DNA from: Zanthoxylum bungeanum
Taxonomy: Eukaryota > Streptophyta > Magnoliopsida > Sapindales > Rutaceae
Length of the DNA stretch: 64,000 nucleotides
Assembly (NCBI GenBank): GCA_019454045.1
Contig: SKCR01029101.1
Coordinates: forward strand, 372,001 to 436,000
Reading direction: 5' to 3'
The notes beneath the pieces are model-generated. The model was not told the origin of the DNA and ran no database searches. It worked only from the letters and a program-made list of their open reading frames with translations. Every line of letters begins with the position of its first letter. The stretch's first letter is position 1. Shown here one piece after another: positions 35,403-45,352 of the stretch. Made by a program: the position numbers and the translations under genes.

Positions 35403-37052
35403 CGCTTTTGCAAATGGAATGTTGATATGCAGCTTTTTGAAGATCTACAGGAACCGAGAAAACTGCTTGTCCAATTTGTTCTTCTGAAGACTTTGAGGAA
35501 AGGGTAGAGGTGGAATGATCTGTTCTTTTTCCTTTGCTTCTTTTTCCTCCATCTGTTGCTTTGTTTCTTTTGGAACTTCCTCACCAGCTGTTCTGGCTCC
35601 AACATCTTTGTTGATTTCAGTACCGCTTTTTAATTTGATGGCATGACAATGCTCTTTCCCCATGTTCCTTGGATTTGGCTCTATATTGCTAGGAATGGTA
35701 CATGGCGGTCTGTAACTCTGAGCATTTGCCAGTTGTCCAATTTGATTCTCCAGTGCTTTAATAGAAGCAGATTGACTTTGAATTAATACTGCTTGGGATT
35801 GAAACATAGCATCATATCTTACTTCTTGAGATTGAAACATAGCATCATATCTTACTGCTTGAGAGTCGTGTTTTGCTTCTATATTTTTCAAGTGGGTCAA
35901 CACTTCTGTTATCCTTGGTTCATTTGCCTGCTCCTGGCCTTTGTCCTGTTGCTGGAATTCAGGTGGTGGATAGTTCTTCTGTTGGCCTGAATTGTTGCTC
36001 CATTAAAAATTAGGATGATTCCTCCACCCTGGGTTATAGGTGTTGGAATATGGATTGCTCCCCTGTCTATTGAAATTGTTGACATAATTCACCATCTCTT
36101 CAAGTTGGTTCGACTCTGGTGCTCCTCCATATGGTGAACTTGTGGATCCAGTGGTAAGAGTCTCCATGAATTTGCATATCTAATATAGCTTGGCGTTGAC
36201 TGCTGTATTGGCTCCACTTTCATAAATTCCTGCAATTCTTTGAATCATGCTCCTTTCTGTTGGCCACAAGGAATTGTTGTTGGCCATTTCTTCGATTATG
36301 TCTCAAGCTTGATCTTCTCCTTTTGCCATTAAAGCTCCTCCAGTAGCACAATCGATTATGGTTTTCATTATTCCAGAAAGTCCATTATAGAATGTTTGGA
36401 CTTGAAGCCATTTTGGAATTTCATGGTGAGGACATTTCTGGAGTAAATCTTTGAATCTTTCCCAAGCTTCGCAGAGGGATTCTGAATCTTGTTGTACAAA
36501 GGATGTGATTTCATTCCTCAGCTTTCCAAATCTGGCTGGTGGAAAGTACTTTGCAAGAAATTTGGTGGCTAAAGTGTTCCAAGTTGTGATAGAACCTACT
36601 GGTAGTGAATGTAGCCAAGCTTTTGCTCTGTCTTTCAAGGAATATGGAAAAACTCGCAGTCTCATTGCTTCTTCTGATGCTCTGATGTATTTGAAAGTGC
36701 CGCAAACTTCTAGGAAGTTACTGATGTGGGCATTAGGATCTTTAGTTGCATTCCCCCCGAACTGAACTGACTTCTGAATCATTTGAATGCATGTTTTGAT
36801 GTCACACGCATTTGCTGGTAAGGGAGGAAGTACAATACAGGAAATGAGTCTGTCAACCACCGGAATGGTTCTGTCTCGAATGGGAATTGGTGGTGCAACC
36901 TCCAACGGTTCAGTTTCCATGTTAACTAAAGTTTCTTGGCCTTCTCGCCTTTCCCTTCTCAACTGTCTGATGGTTCTTTCAATTTCCGGGTCAAGCGGTC
37001 GGAATTCAAAGCTTCTGGTTCGTCTCATGAAGTTTCTGAGAACCTGAAACAC
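35403..37052 (-). pseudogene. gag: A1 gag, several in-frame stops
   Basis: Starts MFQVLRNFMRRTRSFEF at 37052. Athila gag wording: VQFGGNATKDPNAHISNFLE, RLRVFPYSLKDRAKAWLHSL, LATKFLAKYFPPARFGKLRN and YNGLSGIMKTIIDCATGGAL. Stops at 36300, near 36180, near 36003 and at 35445 all fall in one frame. A ~30-bp direct duplication (RYDAMFQSQ twice) lies near 35800-35870. A Gln-rich and acidic linker leads to protease. Confidence 0.88.
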
Positions 37053-37135
37053 AAGAAAACAAAAACAATAAGTAAAAAGAAATTAGATACAAGTAACTTA
37101 TCTAACCCCAAAACTAATAGTGAAAGATAAATAAG

Positions 37136-37153
37136 TCACCGGTAACGGCGCCA
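37136..37153 (-). other. A1 primer-binding site, tRNA-Asp type
   Basis: TGGCGCCGTTACCGGTGA in element sense, six bases inside the LTR. TGGCGCCGTTGCCGGGG is complementary to plant tRNA-Asp, the usual Athila primer. Confidence 0.85.
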
Positions 37154-37159
37154 AAAACT

Positions 37160-39287
37160 TGACCGGCGTAAACACACACGTATAACGCAAGCGCACGTAC
37201 CGTTCAAGTAGTATAAAAATATCGATCCCACGAGGACTTAATATCTAAACTATTAATTTTATGAGGTCAAATGATTACTAGTATCTAACAGGTTGTTTGA
37301 TTGATTTGAAATGGTGACGATTCTAAATTTAAAAACAAGTAAATAAAATTGTTCGAAAGTAGGTTTTAAGAAAATTCAATATTAAAAACTATCTAGGGTT
37401 GTGATTTCTTCCAATATCATTTTAAAGATAAAGTGGTTATCTTAAAGTTGGGTAATATATTGATTTATTAACCTGAAACACTAAATTATGTGTAATCCTC
37501 TGTCGATGGTCAGACACAAATACCCAGTTTAACCCAATTGAACCATATGTCTATGTCAACCAAATTATATGGATTCATTAAGTTTAAATTCCAATTATGG
37601 CTACCCCCGCCCGACAGGTATATGTCTATCCTGTAAGGAAATCTATTAAAGGGTTATCTATCCTCAAGGAAGATCGTGGGCTATTAAGTCTAAGGTCTTA
37701 AACTTAAAATCCCTATGTCTAGTTCATTTTAAGTTTCCCAGTTCAATTTTATTAATGGCCAGTTAATGAAAAAGCATTAAGATTAAGACTCAATAAATAA
37801 ATCTTTATATTACCCAAACTATAATCTAACCCCTTATAAACCGGTGATAATAGAAGTCATCACAACCCCAGATAACGAATTTAGTTACAACACATAACTA
37901 TGGCTAGTAAAAACTTGAAAATAAAAGACATAAAGTAAAAATGTGGTAAAGTAAATACTGAAAAGTAAATTACAATAAAATAAAATGCTAAGGTAAAAGG
38001 AATTACTTTTACTACTACTAATTTAGATATCTCCCATAATATAATATATAAACTTGTGATAACATTACCAACCAACCACATAGGCGGTAACCTGATTAAG
38101 TCAAATTAAGTCCAACCAGCCATTAAGGCGGTAAAAAGATTTGTCCATGAACCTGCCATATAGGCGGTAAGAAAGTTTAATTACCAACCGACCAATCTGG
38201 CGGTATCCTTGATTAGTCAGGTTTAAACCAGATTAAAATGAATTACCAACCGACCAATCTGGCGGTATCCTTTTTAAGTCAATATTTTAAATAGTGAATA
38301 TATAATATTTAAGGGAGATTAATCTAAATAGCAATAGTAAAAGAATTACCTTTCACCCTAGCTGGGAAAGTTACCTCCTCATGGTAAATAGTAAAAACTG
38401 TAAAAAGTAAAAAAGCAAATTATTATTATTACAAAACGTAATTAAAATTAATTACAAAACTAAAAACTAAAAGAAACTTAGAGATAGAAACTCCCTCTTT
38501 ACATCAAAGAGATGAGAGATAGTGGTACAACTGAAACTGGAATTTCGCGCTATATTTATAGGGGTCGCGAGTCGCGACGTCCAGCTCGCGTCGCGATGCC
38601 AGTTATGTCGATGTGGCACGCTCTGGTTCATCAGTTGCAGATTCTGGATAAGGTGATAAGGTGACACGTGGCAAGGTGGTTGGGACTCAATTATTGTGAC
38701 ATGTGGCGGCTTCTGATTGGTCGGTTCAGATTCTTATCCACCACGTGTCAGATAGGGATAAAAGAGCCAATAATTTATGCTGACATGGCGCTGACGTGGC
38801 GCTGACATGGCGACACGTGGCAAAGTGACTGTCGGCACCATAGAATTATGACACATGGCACTTTCTAATTGTCTGATGATGACGTGGTAGTGAGGTGGCA
38901 TGTTGACTCGGTCAACTGATGATGTGGACGATGATGTGGCTGACAGGTGGAGTGACATGTGGCGACACATGGCGATGGTGACTGTCGGCACTTTCTAATT
39001 GTAGGATGATGACACATGGCACGACGCATGTTAGTAGATCGGCTGTGATGGTGACACGTGGCACGGCTCACGTTAGTATAGTCAAACTTTTCTCAGATTC
39101 TGACATATGGACCCGGCGCACGTTAGCATTGTTCGGCGCACGTTAAGCGTCGGGACGCGGCAAATTACCAAAATGCCATTTCGTCCAATTTTCACTATTT
39201 TGGCCCAAAATATTCACAAAACTCAAAAAACTATACAAAATATTAAGTTAAATGAGTGGGAAATAGTGATAGATTTACCACTCATCA
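37160..39287 (-). repeat. A1 5' LTR
   Basis: 2,128 bp, TGATGAGTGG...CCGGTCA in element sense. TATA box on the minus strand at 38550-38560. CACGTG-rich U3 at about 38650-39070. Four to five copies of a short motif with ACCGCC and GGTTGGTAAT lie at 38080-38275 in the downstream half. Its outer end touches A2 integrase sequence without any filler. Confidence 0.92.
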
Positions 39288-39764
39288 ATTGGTATGTCCC
39301 CACATCGATTGGTGTTTGGGAAAGCATGCCATCTGCCAGTTGAGCTTGAACACAAGGCATACTGGGCACTGAAGAAGTTGAATCTTGATTCACAAGCTGC
39401 AGGAGAGAAAAGACTTCACCAACTCAACGAATTGGAGGAATTTCGCCTACGGGATTATGAGAATACCAAATTGTACAAGGAAAAGACCAAAAAATGGCAT
39501 GATCGAAAAATAGTGCGCAGATAGTTGGAACCAAGGCAGCAGGTGTTGTTGTACAACTCGAGGTTGAAACTTTTCCCTGGGAAGTTGAAATCTAGGTGGT
39601 CAGGTCCATTTGTGATTACTCAGGTTTTACCATATGGAGCTGTTGAGTTACTGGATCCCAATACCAACAACACATTCAAGGTTAACAGTCAGCGTGTCAA
39701 GCACTACTGGGGAGAATCATTTGAGCGACAAAAAGAAAGTCTCACACTTTCAGATCCAGCCTAA
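39288..39764 (+). pseudogene. pol: A2 integrase C-terminal part
   Basis: Reads from [20 protein letters not shown] through [35 protein letters not shown], a stop (TAG 39522), then SRWSGPFVITQVLPYGAVEL and the terminus KESLTLSDPA. This is the Athila integrase C-terminal wording. The upstream catalytic core is absent because A1 is inserted at this point. A GGGAGGCAACCCATG box follows at about 39813. Confidence 0.87.
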
Positions 39765-39902
39765 CGTTCAAGAAGTCACGTCTAGCTGACGACTTTAAAC
39801 TTAGCGCTCGCAGGGAGGCAACCCATGCAAATTTTGTATATATTGTGATTTGGTGTGATTTAATTTGGTGTGTTTAGTTTTTGCAGGTTAATTCATTTCA
39901 GG

Positions 39903-40417
39903 ATGGAAGAAGCTCTAGCAAATCTCTGAGGAAAGTTTACAAAGCTCGCTTGGAATGGATGAGACTACTAACAATTCACGGTGTTCCTAATGACATTCGT
40001 TGGGTAATTGAAGCACGAGTCCGATTGGCAGGTGAGTCTTCTGACTCTTTTATTTCACATCTGCCTGGTTTTGGAAGAATCACCTATGCAAAGAAACGTA
40101 GAGCTAAGCAAATGGGTGTTTGTTACAAATGTGCACGCTGGAATTGCAATACTCGTTGTCGTTCTTTAGGAATGGTGTCTGATAATCGCGAAGACAAAAT
40201 TAAATTCATTAGGGATGGCTTGAGTAAGGAGTTTTTAGATGATATATCTTCGACTCTTGAGACGCATCCCAGTGGATATGTTCACATAGCCTTTCGCAAA
40301 TTACATACACAATTTCAAAAAGAAAGACAACTGTTAAGTCTTGGGAATCTGACTCAAAAAGACCCTGTTTGCCAATTTATAAGAAAATTGGATGGGAAGC
40401 TTGTCCCTGACGCATAG
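39903..40417 (+). pseudogene. A2 copy of the unrecognised post-integrase frame (ORFx)
   Basis: The start ATGGAAGAAGCTCTAGCAAA matches A1, but a deletion of about 37 bp between AAATCT repeats removes the following codons and shifts the frame. The remainder is open to 40417, including GVCYKCARWNCNTRCRSLG, NREDKIKFIRDGLSKEFLDD and CQFIRKLDGKLVPDA. Here all four Cys of a possible zinc site (C-x2-C-x4-C-x3-C) are present. TTTAGTTTTTGCAG before the ATG resembles a splice acceptor. Confidence 0.65.
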
Positions 40418-40666
40418 ACTTCAATCAAGCTGTAAATTCTTGTACATATTATATCTCTTTGTCTTTTCCTAATAATTGTGATTTGTTTTTTTGTTTTCTT
40501 TTATTTTCTCCGACAGGATCCAGACCTTTTTTACTATCACGATTTATTTTACTGTTAAACTAATAATTGTCATTTGGCAGGTATTAGTGCTATTATTTTT
40601 CTCACCCTTTTCAGGTATTATAAATTCAACTCATCATTGTACTTTTGAAGACATCCAGAGTAAAAC

Positions 40667-41230
40667 ATGGAAGCCACTTCAAGAATACGAGTTAAAAACA
40701 TCTGTGTGTTTTGCGGTAGTAGTGTTGGTACTAAACCACAATACGTAGAAGCAGCACAAGAATTGGGTCGAGTCTTAGCTGCAAGAAATATGCACTTAGT
40801 ATATGGCGGAGGCAATCTTGGACTAATAGGGATCGTTTCAAATGCCGTACAGGAAGGAGGCAGTCATGTTTTGGGAATCATCCCAAAACCCTTGGCAGAG
40901 GCAAATCTTATTGGATCATCAAACGAAGAGGAACTGATAGTGCCAGGTATTTCTGAACGACTGGTAGAAATGATTAACCGTGCTGATGCTTTTATTGCTT
41001 TGCCAGGTGGCTTGGGCACATTGGACGAAATTTTTATAGTACTATCTTGGGTGAACCTGAACATACACCAGAAACCAATTGGGCTGTTTAATGTTGATGG
41101 ATTTTATGATTTTCTTTGTGTGTTTCTTGATGATGCCCGGAGAAATGGGTTCGTGTCAAAACCTTTGATACTCTTTACTGCCAGAACTGTTCTAGATCAA
41201 ATTGACCAACTCTTAGCCTATGAACCATAA
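40667..41230 (+). CDS. LOG: LOG-family (cytokinin riboside 5'-monophosphate phosphoribohydrolase-like) gene in A2
   Basis: 187 codons without introns. N-terminal nucleotide-binding wording [20 protein letters not shown] (about 12-31), [10 protein letters not shown] (about 44-53), then [27 protein letters not shown] corresponds to the family's HERKAEM with the Arg kept and Lys changed. The signature PGGLGTLDE (PGGxGTxxE) lies near residues 118-126, and KPIGLFNVDGFYD follows. The family cuts the ribose-phosphate from cytokinin ribotides in the cytosol. Plant LOG proteins usually have 210-240 residues; here TAA at 41228 (CGA in A1, both bases of a CpG changed) stops it about 27 codons early, leaving a tail open to 41314. 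Host LOG genes have several introns, so capture from spliced mRNA is likely. Whether it is expressed or active is unknown. Confidence 0.85.
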   Translation: MEATSRIRVKNICVFCGSSVGTKPQYVEAAQELGRVLAARNMHLVYGGGNLGLIGIVSNAVQEGGSHVLGIIPKPLAEANLIGSSNEEELIVPGISERLVEMINRADAFIALPGGLGTLDEIFIVLSWVNLNIHQKPIGLFNVDGFYDFLCVFLDDARRNGFVSKPLILFTARTVLDQIDQLLAYEP

Positions 41231-41839
41231 GTTGACCCTATCCTTTCAAAGATAAATTGGTCTGAGGACGATCGTGGTAAGAGGCATCGGATTAATCTGG
41301 ATCTTAACCTTTAATTTCCTGTAGAATTTCAGCTAACCAGGTATTATCTTCTAAACTCTTCTTCTACTGTTTAAGACATTTGGGACAATGTCTCATTTAG
41401 GTTTAGGGGAGGGAATTATTTGATTAGTATCTTGTTTTTAGTTGTGTGTTGTTTTTATTTTTAGTCCAAAATTTTGTCGAAAAATAAAAAAAAAAATTGA
41501 AAATTTGAAAAAATTACTAAAATATTTTGTGTTTTTATTTTGACTAAAAAGGTGGAATTGGTAAGAGATATCTGAGTAATGAGTTTCCACTCCTGAGACG
41601 TATTTCAAACCTATTTCGGAACAAGTTAATTTTTGTTTATTTCCTTTTGAATTATTTAATTTGTAAATTCTCCATAATACTGACTAAAATGGATCTTCAT
41701 ATGCTCAGTTGGCAGGTATTATTAACACGTATAGTAAGATACGGACATGAAATGAAATTGAAAAGTTTGTAATATTCAGTGCTCTAGTTTAATTGGAGAA
41801 AGCATCTCAAAAAGTGATGGAGTAAAAAAAAAATCTGAG

Positions 41840-41953
41840 ATCCGAGTTATTAAGTCTGTAAGGGTGTTTTAACACCTAGTGCCCTAAAGCCAACTGGTTT
41901 GGGAGTCACTGGCCCAAAGCTCGCTACATGGATCAAAGATGCTGCAAATATAT

Positions 41954-42020
<67 letters not shown>

Positions 42021-42125
42021 GAAGTCTGAGTAATTAAGTCCGTAGGGGTGTCTTAAAACCTGGTGCCTTAAAGCCAACTGGTTTGGGAGCCACCGACCCA
42101 ACAATCGCTACATAGATGGAAGATA
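41840..42125 (+). repeat. A2 duplicated ~115-bp segment split by an AT microsatellite
   Basis: Two copies of a segment carrying AAGCCAACTGGTTTGGGAG flank the AT run. A1 has the same pair (31985-32215) with only a short AT run between. Confidence 0.75.
41948..42018 (+). repeat. AT dinucleotide microsatellite
   Basis: About 35 TA units with one slip near 41965. A1 has only a short ATATATAT at the equivalent place (near 32083), so this run expanded in A2. Confidence 0.95.
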
Positions 42126-42656
42126 TTGTATATAAATAAAAAAAAAATCCAAAAATTCCAAAAAATATCTCCATTGCTACAAAAAGGTGTGAATTCTGAT
42201 AAAACTTTAGGAAAAAAATATTACTCTCTTATCAACTGCACTTATGACTGTTGTGGGCAAAAATAAGTTGTTTAATATTATGTTGGCTGTGTATATGGAG
42301 AATGGAAAATATAATCGGAGAATTTCCTTATTCAGTAATTTAGAATGAAACAAAACAACTAGTAACTTGGAGTAGAAGTTTCACCTGATTAGTCACTAAC
42401 ATCTTTATTCTCTTTTCGCTTGTCTTTTTGCTTTTGTGTGCATTAGTTTCACTACCTTTTTACTTTTGTAAAATGTTTGTGGGTATCATTGTTATAAACC
42501 CTCACGAGACTACAACTCATCCACTAGGGACACCTAGGGGGTTAAAGGCTTGTTGCATACCCTAAATGCAACCGTGATCCCTACGAAAGTGGTTAGTTAA
42601 ATTTTATTTTAAAGATGTTTATGTTATTCTGTGTTTTGCTCGAGGACTAGCAAAAT

Positions 42657-42672
42657 GTTAGGTTTGGGGGTG
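42657..42672 (+). other. A2 polypurine tract
   Basis: GTTAGGTTTGGGGGTG directly before the LTR start TGATGAGTGG. Confidence 0.85.
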
Positions 42673-42980
42673 TGATGAGTGGTAATTATATCACTATTTC
42701 CCACTCATTTAACCTAATATTTTGTATAGTTTCTTGAGTCTTGTGAATATTTTGATGTTTTTTGTGTTATTTTGTAGATAAATAAAGTTTCAGGACATTC
42801 TGAAGGTGATTTGGAGCAAAACAATGAAAATTGGAAAAAATGGCATTTTTGTAATTTGTCCGCGTCGCGACTTCAAGCCCTTGGCGTCGCGACGCCTAAC
42901 ATGCACCGAACAGTGCTTACGTGCGCCAGGTCCACAAATCAGAATCTGAGAAAATTTGACTTTGCTAACGTGCGCCGTGC

Positions 42981-43294
42981 CACGTGTCATCATCCTACGA
43001 TGCCGACAGTCGCCATCGCCACATGTCACTCCACGTGTCTGCCACATCATCATCCACATCACCGGTTGACCGAGTCAAACTGCCATGTCATCGCCACGTC
43101 ATCATCAACCAATCACAGCGTGCCACGTGTCGCAATTCTATGGTGCCGATAGTCAAATTGCCACGTGTCGCCACGTCAGCATCAATTATTGACTGACTTA
43201 TCCTTATCTGACACGTGGCGGATAAGAATCATCATCAACCAATCACGAGCCGCCACGTGTATCAATAATTGAGCTTCAACCACCTTGCCACGTG
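42981..43294 (+). promoter_or_regulatory. Cluster of seven CACGTG (G-box/ABRE-like) sites in A2 LTR
   Basis: Exact CACGTG at 42981, 43032, 43124, 43162, 43212, 43254 and 43289, mostly as GCCACGTGTC, 115-430 bp upstream of the TATA box. In plants such sites bind bZIP factors (ABF/ABI5, GBF) and bHLH factors (PIF, MYC). Confidence 0.75.
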
Positions 43295-43408
43295 TCGCCT
43301 TATCACCTTATCCAGAATCTGAAACCGACGAACCAAAAGCTGCCACGTCGACCAAACGGGCGTCGCGACGCGAGCTAGGCGTCCCGACGTGCGACCCTTA
43401 CTGACGCC

Positions 43409-43417
43409 TATAAATAG
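43409..43417 (+). promoter_or_regulatory. A2 LTR TATA box
   Basis: CCTATAAATAGA, conserved in the solo LTR (50559-50567) and both A1 LTRs. Confidence 0.7.
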
Positions 43418-44820
43418 ATCTCAATTTTCTGATTTCAGAGGTACCATTCTCTCTGAATTCTCTCATATAAATAAGGACTTTTCTATCTAATTTCTTTTAA
43501 ATTTTAGTTTTGTAATTAATTTTAATTACTTTTTGTAATAATAGTGTTTTACTTTCTTTACTTTTTACAGTTTTTACTATTCACCATGAGGAGGTAACTT
43601 CCCCCTGCTAGGGTGAAAGGTAATTCTTTTACTATTTCTATTTAGATTAATCTCCTTTAAATATAATAAATTCACTATTTAAAATTTGACTTAAAAAAGA
43701 TACCCCTATATTGGTCGGTTGGTAATTCATTTTAATCTGGTTTAAACCTGACTAATCAAGGATACCACCAGATTGGTCGATTGGTAATTAAACTTTCTTA
43801 CCGCCTATATGGCAGATTCATGGACAAATCCTTTTACCGCCTTAATGGCTGGTTGGACTTAATTTGACTTAATCAGATTACCGCCTATATGGCTGGTTGG
43901 TAATGTTATCACAAGTTTATATATTATATTATGGGAGATATCTAAATTAGTAGTAGTAAAATAATTCCTTTTATCTTAGCATTTTATTTTATTGTAATTT
44001 ATTTTTCAGCTTTTACTTTACCACAATTACTTTTCAGCATTTTTACTTTATGTCTTTTAATTTTAAGTTTTTATTAGCCCTAGTTATGTGTCGTAACTAA
44101 GTTTGATATCTGGGGCTGTGATGAATTCCAATATCACCGGTTTATAAGGGGTTAAAATATAGTTTGGGTAATATAAAGATTTATTTATTGAGTCTTAATC
44201 TTAATGCTTTTTCATTAACTGGCCATTAATAAAATTGAACTGGTAAACTTAAAATGAACTTGGAAAAGAGATTTTAGGTTTAAGACCTTAGACTCAATAG
44301 CCCACGATCTTCCTTGAGGATAGATAACCCTTTAATAGATTTCCTTACAGGATATGAATATACTTGTCGGGCGGGGGTAGCCATAATTGGAACTTAATCT
44401 TAATGAATCCAGGTAATTTGGTTGACATAAACATAAGGTTCAATTGGGTTATACTGGATATTTGTAGTTGACCATCGGAAGAGGCTTTTACATAATTTAG
44501 TGTTCCAGGTTAATAAATCAATATTTTACCCAATTATAAGATAACCACTTCATCTTTAAATAATATTGGAAAGATTCACAACCCTAGATAGTTTTTAATA
44601 TTGAATTTTCTTAACCCTACTTTCAAGCAATTTTATTTTCTTGTTTATAAATTCAAAATCTTCACCATTTCAAATCAATCAATCAATCTGTTAGATATTA
44701 GTAATCATTTGACCTCATAAAATTAATAGATTAGGTATTAAGTCCTCGTGGGATCGATACTTTTTATACTACTTGAACGATACATGCGCTAGCGTTATAC
44801 GCGTGTGTAAGCACCGGTCA

Positions 44821-45352
44821 GTCACATCACTAATCAACTTTATCACTTTAATGTGATGGAAGTTGTTGGTAGGTGGTTGAGTGTGAAACACACTAGTGTG
44901 ATGGCTTGAAAGACATTTACCATTTTTATTATTTTTGGTATTTGACTTTCATTTTGTGTAATTAGATTATACAACACAAAACAACATCATCTTCTTCTCT
45001 CCCTCTCTCCACTCACGGCATTCTTGCCATTTTCTCTCTAAGTTCTTGGCTTGGCCGAGAACAAGAAGAAGCAAAAGGGGAAGATTTGTGGCAAATTTTT
45101 CCAAGATGCTAGCACATCCAAGGGGTCTTACAAAGGTGATAGGGAAACCCATTCATGAGCATGGAATCTCAAATCAAAGCTTGGAGCTTGGAGGACATCC
45201 ATAGAGGAGCTTGGCCGAAACACAAGGAAGAAATTTTTTGTGTTAATCGCATCCAAAAGTCGATCAAAGTGAGTATTTTCGCAACTTTACTTTGATGTAT
45301 TTACACTTTTCATTGCTTATATTGAACTTGGTTTGACCTAGAAAATCCAACA
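44821..45352 (+). repeat. 3' part of a copia LTR related to C0
   Basis: Aligns by eye with the end of the C0 LTR (about 46880-47435): GTGATAGGGAAACCCATTCA, AAAGCTTGGAGCTTGGAG, GTCGATCAAAGTGAGTATT and the terminus GACCTAGAAAATCCAACA. The 5' part is missing, cut by A2. No primer site follows, so it is a solo LTR or an element end. Confidence 0.75.

Larger units (their letters stand above)
30488..39287 (-). mobile_element. Athila-lineage element A1, RT-deleted, carrying a LOG-like gene
   Basis: In element sense: LTR (37160-39287), tRNA-Asp-type primer site, gag, protease, integrase C-terminus only, an unrecognised frame, a LOG-family frame, a noncoding stretch, polypurine tract, and the first ~940 bp of the 3' LTR. 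Gag and protease match the Athila lineage closely. RT, RNase H and the integrase core are missing, so it could only have moved with enzymes from another element, unless the deletion came after insertion. The right end abuts an integrase codon of A2; the left end is cut by the Tat block. Confidence 0.85.
39288..44820 (+). mobile_element. Athila-lineage element A2, 3' half, carrying an open LOG-like gene
   Basis: Begins inside integrase at the edge of the A1 LTR and runs through the unrecognised frame, the LOG-family gene, a noncoding stretch, polypurine tract and a complete 3' LTR. Same family and gene order as A1, but on the opposite strand. The 5' half is presumably left of the window, beyond the A1 and Tat insertions. 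After the LTR comes copia LTR sequence. Confidence 0.85.
42673..44820 (+). repeat. A2 3' LTR
   Basis: 2,148 bp, TGATGAGTGG to ACCGGTCA. U3 is CACGTG-rich, TATA at 43409, and a run of ACCGCC/GGTTGGTAAT motifs lies at about 43700-43910. Confidence 0.92.

Noticed and set aside
40667..41230. LOG frame as an ordinary resident host gene
   Set aside because: No introns, no host flanks, and a second copy in an opposite-facing element with the same surrounding retrotransposon sequence.
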